The notes beneath the pieces were generated by a model. The model ran no database searches and was not told where the DNA came from. It worked only from the letters and a program-made list of their open reading frames with translations. The translations under genes were made by a program, and so were the position numbers. From Avena insularis (taxonomy: Eukaryota; Streptophyta; Magnoliopsida; Poales; Poaceae), in NCBI GenBank assembly GCA_023614405.1, contig CM042688.1, forward strand, positions 377,443,331 through 377,507,330: 64,000 nucleotides of DNA. Direction: 5' to 3'. Below are positions 58,225-64,000 of the stretch, piece after piece; within the stretch, counting starts at the first letter, position 1; each line of letters opens with the position of its first letter.

Positions 58225-59810
58225 TGATACATTGCAAAAATATCTATAATTTTTGATGTCCCATGCTTGGTTTTGTCCACTTTCTTGTGTTTTGTACACA
58301 CTTTGGAGTACTTTTCATATGATTTCTTGGACTAACCTATTAACAAGAGCCATAGTGCCAGCTGCCTGTTTTCTGCTGTTTTTAGTTCTAGGAAAGTCAG
58401 AAAATTAATATTCTCGGAATTAGACGGGACAAAAGCCAAAGTGCCTATTTTTCCGGAAGTCATCAGATGGCAGAATACGAGACGGAGAGGAGCCAGGGGC
58501 CACCACACCACCTGGCCGCGTGGGCTAGGCCTGGCCGCGCCAGGGGGTGGTGTGGCCAGCCCAGGCACCCCCTCGGCCTCTCCTTCCGCCTATAAGATGC
58601 TCTCGGGACGAAAACCCTAAATCCCCGATCAAAAATCCACGAAAGAGTCTGTAGCCACCGTCATCTCCATCCCTAGATCGGGAGGGATCTGAAGCTCTTC
58701 CGGCACCTGTGGAGAGAATTCACCACAGGCTTTCTTCATCATCATGCAAGCCTCCGGTGTGATGCGTGAGTAGTTCATCCTTGGACTACGGATCCATGTA
58801 GTAGCTAGATGGCTGGTTCTCCTCCTTTGTGCTTTCATCTCTAGATCTTGTGAGCTCCGTTCATGATCAAGATCATTTATTTGTAATTCTGCATGTTGTG
58901 TTTGCGGGGATCCGATGGATATTGAGATGCTATTTCAGATTGATTATTGATTCTATCATGTCTTTGTTATTTGTGATCTTGCATGCTTTCCGTTGTTAGT
59001 AGCTATCTTGGCCAAGTAGATGCTAGCAACTCCAATAGTTAGTATTTATGCTTGACAGTGGGTTCATGCCTCGTAATGCAGGGAAGTGATGAAATCTCTA
59101 AGGTACTAGATGTGTTGTTGCTACTAGGGAGAAAACAACAATCATTTGTTCATAGAACAATCATATTGTTTACTTTACACGCAATTCGTACAACAATAAT
59201 CTGTTGCTTGCAACTTAATATTGGAGGGGGTTCGGATGATAACCTGAAGGTGGATTATTAGTCATAGATGCAGTTGGATGGCGGTCTATGTATAATGTTG
59301 TAATGCCCAATCAAGTCTCAAAGGAGTCAAGATGATTAGTATATGCTTGTATGCTTTCTCGATGTTTGTCAATTGGCCTGATGTAATTTGTTCACCCAGC
59401 ATGTTATCTATCTTAAGGAGAGCCACCTCTAGTGAATTATGGATCCTGTTCCTTTTCTTTTACACACAATCTATAAACTTTTTACTGCTTTGTGTTTACT
59501 TTCTGCAAACTTTTACTTCTTTCCATTCGATACGTTTAATCCTTTGTTTTCAGCAAAACACGGTGAGATTGACAACCTCATCGCAGGTTGGGGACAGAGT
59601 TCTGTGGTTGTGTTGTGCAGGTCTCCACGTTGCTACTAGCACCGGTAGTGTGCCTTGCCAAGGCTCAGCTAGCAACACCTTTGGGGTGTTTCCTTGCTCC
59701 TATTGGTTCGATTAAACCTTGGTTTCATAACTGAGGGAAACTTGCTATTGTGCTCATCATACCTTCCTCTTGGGGTTCCCAACGAGCTCTACATCAACAC
59801 TGAGCCATCA
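58225..59810 (+). repeat. 3' LTR of E2 (1586 bp)
   Basis: TGATACATTGCAAAAATATC to GAGCCATCA, followed by target copy GCTAA (59811-59815). GC-rich U3 block 58500-58570 and TATA-like cctataag at 58589-58596. Confidence 0.9.
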
Positions 59811-59815
59811 GCTAA

Positions 59816-60227
59816 GTACGAATAAAAGTAGTATATAAGCCTCGTAACACCTAGTTTGCGGACGTCATCGGAAGGTTTCAACTCCGGGCAGAAGATTGTG
59901 ATATCAACCTAACATCATCTGATGATGCCAAGAAGGAAGGACTACGTTAACTCTGAACCACCCTAGTTTATCCCTAAGGTGGAAAGGCCTTAAGTGAAAT
60001 AGGATACGATAAGCCCTTAAGTGAAATACCATAGATCCATACAGAAGGGAGATAATCCATCGCAACCCGGACTGAAGCCAGGTCAACTTGACCAATAGAG
60101 TAACCTCGTATGAAGACAAGTCCCGTAAGTAGTACGCGTGAAGCACATAACACTAAATCTTGACTCTAAATACCCTAACCCTACTCTCCCGAATCTCGAG
60201 ACGAGATTCTTTTAAGGGGGAAAGGTC
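59816..60227 (+). other. LARD-like internal domain, right part, with hairpin and polypurine tract
   Basis: No coding domain. A perfect inverted repeat GAATCTCG-aga-CGAGATTC lies at 60191-60209, then the purine-rich tract aagggggaaaggtc (60214-60227) abutting the 3' LTR. Confidence 0.75.
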
Positions 60228-63200
60228 TGTAACATCCCAATTTCAGCAACCCAGATTAGTTGTCCAGAATGCAAAAATCAGGGGGAACAAAAAAAATTCT
60301 TGTTAAGTGTTGCAGTGTTTGCTTGTTGTTTGTTTATGCTTATGCATCTGAATGTATAACTTATGATATACTCCTTATCTCACCACCAATTGACAAAAGC
60401 TATTTAACAAAACTACCTTGGCTCTTTCTTACATATTCTCAAATGTTCTGGCATTCAAAACCTGGGACAAGATGCCTTTGCAACCCTAACTCTTTTAGTA
60501 GCTTATATTTCCAAAATTGATATATAAGATATAATCTCCTGATGTTTTCAAGCTAGAATTCAACTACTCTTACCTCTAGGTTTCACCAAAACCTTTTATA
60601 AAGCTTTTGAATTCTACTCTTGGTAGGGATACCAAGGATTGTACCTTATTCAAACTACAACCTTTCAAAATTTCCCATCCTTATATCAAGCTAAGCTTGA
60701 TGGTAACCCTAGTAGTAGTTGATTTGTTTGTAAGATGAGTTGCCTTGATCCGCTGCTTGACTTGATTGCCTAGAAGTAGTATGAGCTACTCTAGGAGCTA
60801 ATCCTCTAGGATAAAGATACTTTGAAATCACCAACGCCTAAGCAAGAATACAAGATGGATCTGATCTCTAGCCACTAGGTGATCATCTAAAACCCCTAAC
60901 TAGATCAATTCCGAAGTGATCCATTCTAGAAGTTTCCAAGTCAATGAAGACCAATATCAAGCATGGCTCTATCCTCCTCAAATCTCTTCTTCAACACCAT
61001 ATACTTGATGATGATTTGGAACCTTGCATCCTCTCAAAATCACCCCCTCTTATATTCTAGTCAAAATCCTCAAAACTGCCAAATTTTGGCCAAGTCTGGA
61101 AAATTGTTTCAACATCACTTCTTTGAATGCCCCTCTTTCTCAACCCTTTTGCATTTTTCGGTAATGCACTTGAACCATCTTGTAGACCATCATAATAACT
61201 ACCAAGGCCCACTCTTTCCCTTGGATAGATCACCCTTTTAACCCACTTGTTCTTGATGGTTTTGCAGGCAAGAAAATAAATTTTTCTACAAATCTTATCA
61301 ACTAGCCCCCTTTGTCAGAAGCTCACACCTGCATCCTACCTTCTTTGGACCAACTATTTACATGTTTCTGTACTACTCATAAAGGTCTTGCAATACCTAC
61401 TTCACTTGTTCCAATTGGATCCATGTGCCTTAAAAAACCCCAAGCTTTTGAAGGCTATTGGATAATCTGCTCTGGCACCCTTATTTTATTCAAAGTTTGA
61501 AATCAATTCCAAGAGCACTCAAGCCTGATCAAGCCCAATTTCTTGTACCATGGTGATCTACTCAACTTGGTCTACCCATTCATCTAGCCCATGCCACAAT
61601 GGGAGAATGGAGCTCGAAGATCCAACCCTGTTTTGAAGGTACAAAAATAACATTACCCTAGACCCTTAATCTCATGATTTCCACCGATATCGACTTGGAT
61701 TCTCAACACCGAAGGTTGAAAATGCTATATACACCTTGTGTACACCTCTAATGTGATTATAAATATTTATCATTTATCATCCGTAATTATTATGGACCAA
61801 ACCCTATTTAATCTCTTTAATGGACAAAACCTCCAAAACTTAATCTCTGAAAGAAAAATTGTTTTTATCCAAAACACATGGCTAACTTTAAGCACATTTG
61901 AGGCATATATATCATACCATATCCTCCCACATCAAAAATAAACAATTTTTGAAGAGCTTTATTATTTATTTATGCCCTTATTCTTAAATGACAGAAATGG
62001 AATAATAATTGTTTTAAATATTTTTAATCCCCAATAAATCATGGGAAAATTCCTCAAGGTATGGATTCATTTCTAAAATCATATCACATAAAAACCAACT
62101 CTGTCCAATGGGAAAATATCAAATGATCTTCTACAAACCATTTCTGCACTATTTGAATAAATGGTCTTAAGTGAACTTTAAATCCTTTGAAAAATCTCAA
62201 ATAAATACAAGAATATTGTATTCACCTCCTCTAGATCCCAGTACCATTTTCTCATCTTGTCCAATACAAGTTTCTAGACTTCCTTCATAACCACTACTTT
62301 GGTCAAGTTTTGAACTTATTCAAAACATAGAGATAAACCCCATCAAAACCATCTCAAAATTTGTCAAGAGCTACTCCACTGCAACCAGCACTCCTTCTCT
62401 GGTCAAAATCACTGTAGCTGCACTGTAGCTTCACTTTCTCTTTGTCCTTTTGCTTTTGGAGGGGAGGAGACAAGTGAGATATTTTGTCTGGCTTCTTTAA
62501 AAACTTGCAGCAGCCACCCGACCTCCTCTTTGCCTCCCTTCTTGTTCCAGAGCTCTCCCAGCTTGACCTCCCACCTCCCAAGCCAGCCAATGGGCGACCC
62601 TCACCTCCTCCCTCTTACTCTCATAGACCATGTCCACAATGCACCCCCCCTCGGTTTATATGGCTAGAGGCCACCGCAACACCCCTCTGCCCCTCATTTT
62701 CTCCACCACACTCCCATATCCCATCCCCGAGACCCACAGCCTCTCCCTTGCTCTACCCTGCTTGTAGGAGGAGAAAGATAACCTCTCGGCCATGGAAAAG
62801 AGTTGAGTGTAGCTCTCTTTCCCCTACTCCCCTTCCTCTGCATGTCTCCCTCCTAGACTCTCCTCGACCCCTGCATCTAACCATGCCCTTATTTTCAACA
62901 TGCAGCAGGTCCTGGGTGCTCCTCGATCGAGCTCCGATGAGACCCTCTCTTTCATCTCACGCGAGCCCCTTTCCGGAAGCGAAACACGTTGTGCCGCCCC
63001 TCTCCAGACTCGTATTAGACCACCGCTTTGTCCTGCGACCTTCACTCCGCCGGAAACGGCCCCAGGTGAGCCCCTGAACCTCGCTGGAGTTCTCTAGGGT
63101 TTCCTCTCCGGCGTTTCTATCGCCCGGAGATGAACCATGCCCATTCAATTTAACTTCATCCGACAGTCACCGTGCGTCGATACCCCTTCGACCGCCCGCT

Positions 63201-64000
63201 CCCACTGACCGCTAGGTCCCATCTGTCAGTTTCAAAACCGCCACCTCCCACGTGGGGCACAGCCTGGGTGGGCTGAATCCCACCTTTGTGGCCCATTTCC
63301 GTCTAGGATCTGGCCTGCGAGCCTCGCCTCCCCTATTGATTTTAGCTAATTGTATTCTTTCTAGATTTACCTACAAGGATTAATTCAAAATAAATATGTA
63401 AACTACTCGGAATTGACTAGATTGAAATCCTGGCATATCCTATACTGTTTTATCAAACATACAGATCTTATACCCTACCCAAAATAATATCTTTATTTTT
63501 AGGTATTTAATCTGGCAGATAGTATCTTTTGCAATCAATAAATCCCTCAGTAAGTTACCTTTGTCCAAATGGTGGGAAACAAGATTTCCCTTGTAGGTAT
63601 TCACTATACCTATCCTGGAACCCTGGTCCCATGCATTTTGGTGCTATGATTTATCTTTGACAAAAATAACAAAATCAATTAAAAATTGTCTTTAGAAAAT
63701 TCTCTAGGCCATACCATGACTTCAATTGACATAATTCCAACTCTCAGTTTAGTGGTACCTCCATATATATATATATATTTATATCGATGAGTTCAAGAAT
63801 TATTGAGCTTCTAATTATTTTTAGATGAATTAAACACTTATGTATGTGGTAATAGCACTAAATAAATTATTACAGTCGATCTACAATCCAAAAATAGTTA
63901 TTCCAATTTGTACTGGAAGGTATTTGCAATACATATCCATTTTATATTACCTCATATAATTTGGACTTGTAGAATAAATCTGGATAAAAAGACAAATATA
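60228..64000 (+). repeat. 3' LTR of LARD-like element (partial, runs off window)
   Basis: Collinear with 34535-38167 of the 5' LTR to the window end. It retains 133 bp (60962-61094) lost from the 5' LTR and has many scattered substitutions. No gene is recognised; ORFs at 62484-63148 are unsupported Pro/Ser-rich frames. Confidence 0.9.
63762..63779. repeat. (AT)n microsatellite
   Basis: About eight AT units within the 3' LTR. The 5' LTR has only a short interrupted version (near 37936), so it expanded after insertion or differs in the parent. Confidence 0.7.

Larger units (their letters stand above)
43438..59810 (+). mobile_element. Athila-like element E2 (host of E3)
   Basis: LTRs 43438-44990 (3'-truncated) and 58225-59810, internal part 44991-47839 plus 57496-58224, interrupted by E3. 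Exact 5-bp target duplication GCTAA at 43433-43437 and 59811-59815. Only a gag/protease-type ORF remains, and RT and integrase are absent, so E2 is non-autonomous. The 5' LTR end, primer site and leader are deleted. Confidence 0.9.

Noticed and set aside
1..64000. tRNA, rRNA or other structured RNA genes
   Set aside because: No cloverleaf with matching A and B boxes or rRNA signature was noticed; the tRNA-like matches are primer-binding sites only.

Overview
The window looks like intergenic heterochromatin of a large-genome grass, most likely Pooideae (Triticeae or a relative). It is almost wholly nested Ty3/gypsy LTR retrotransposons whose Athila-type gag/protease ORFs and Tat-type gag-pol ORFs are characteristic of wheat-like genomes. 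No intact host gene was found. Genus is not resolvable from the sequence alone, and family names are deliberately kept at lineage level.

Left half (1-30930) is a three-level nest. (i) The oldest layer is the 3' end of a plus-strand Tat-lineage element (pol terminus, 3' region and a 404-bp LTR, 29501-30930). (ii) A minus-strand Athila-lineage element (E1) sits in it: 5' LTR 27990-29500, primer site 27961-27978, gag start at 27876, rest of gag at 2485-1051, 3' noncoding DNA running off the left edge. (iii) Into the start of E1 gag is inserted an unusual tandem Tat array, LTR-internal-LTR-internal-LTR (2486-27861), in which two ~12-kb internal regions share three ~0.49-kb LTRs. Each internal unit carries gag, protease, RT, two RNase H domains and integrase on the plus strand. 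Downstream each carries a spliced accessory gene on the opposite strand.

The middle (30931-34534) is the only non-retrotransposon stretch. It holds a degenerate 3-copy tandem repeat, a relic of a B3-domain (REM-like) transcription-factor gene, an inverted-repeat MITE-like hairpin, and a short F-box-like plus SIAH-zinc-finger ORF with an upstream in-frame stop.

Right half (34535-64000) is a second nest. The host is a giant-LTR, apparently non-coding element (LARD-like): 5' LTR 34535-41788 (about 5.8 kb once an inserted solo LTR is removed), initiator-Met-type primer site at 41793, and 3' LTR from 60228 to beyond the window. It is invaded by an Athila-type solo LTR (40359-41778, TSD GGGCA) exactly at the LTR/primer-site junction, and by an Athila-like element E2 (43438-59810, TSD GCTAA). 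E2 in turn contains a complete minus-strand Athila-like element E3 (47840-57495, TSD GTTTA/GCTTA). E2 and E3 have gag/protease but no RT or integrase, so they are non-autonomous. E3 also has an accessory ORF preceded by its own promoter-like block.

Most interesting: the tandem Tat array with its target-site evidence and scrambled right end; the antisense spliced gene; a gag start codon that lies inside the LTR and reads through the primer site; repeated copies of the polypurine tract 12-mer; a solo LTR that is a mosaic of two families; and the internal promoter-like module in E3. All elements carry stops or frameshifts, so nothing here looks currently autonomous.
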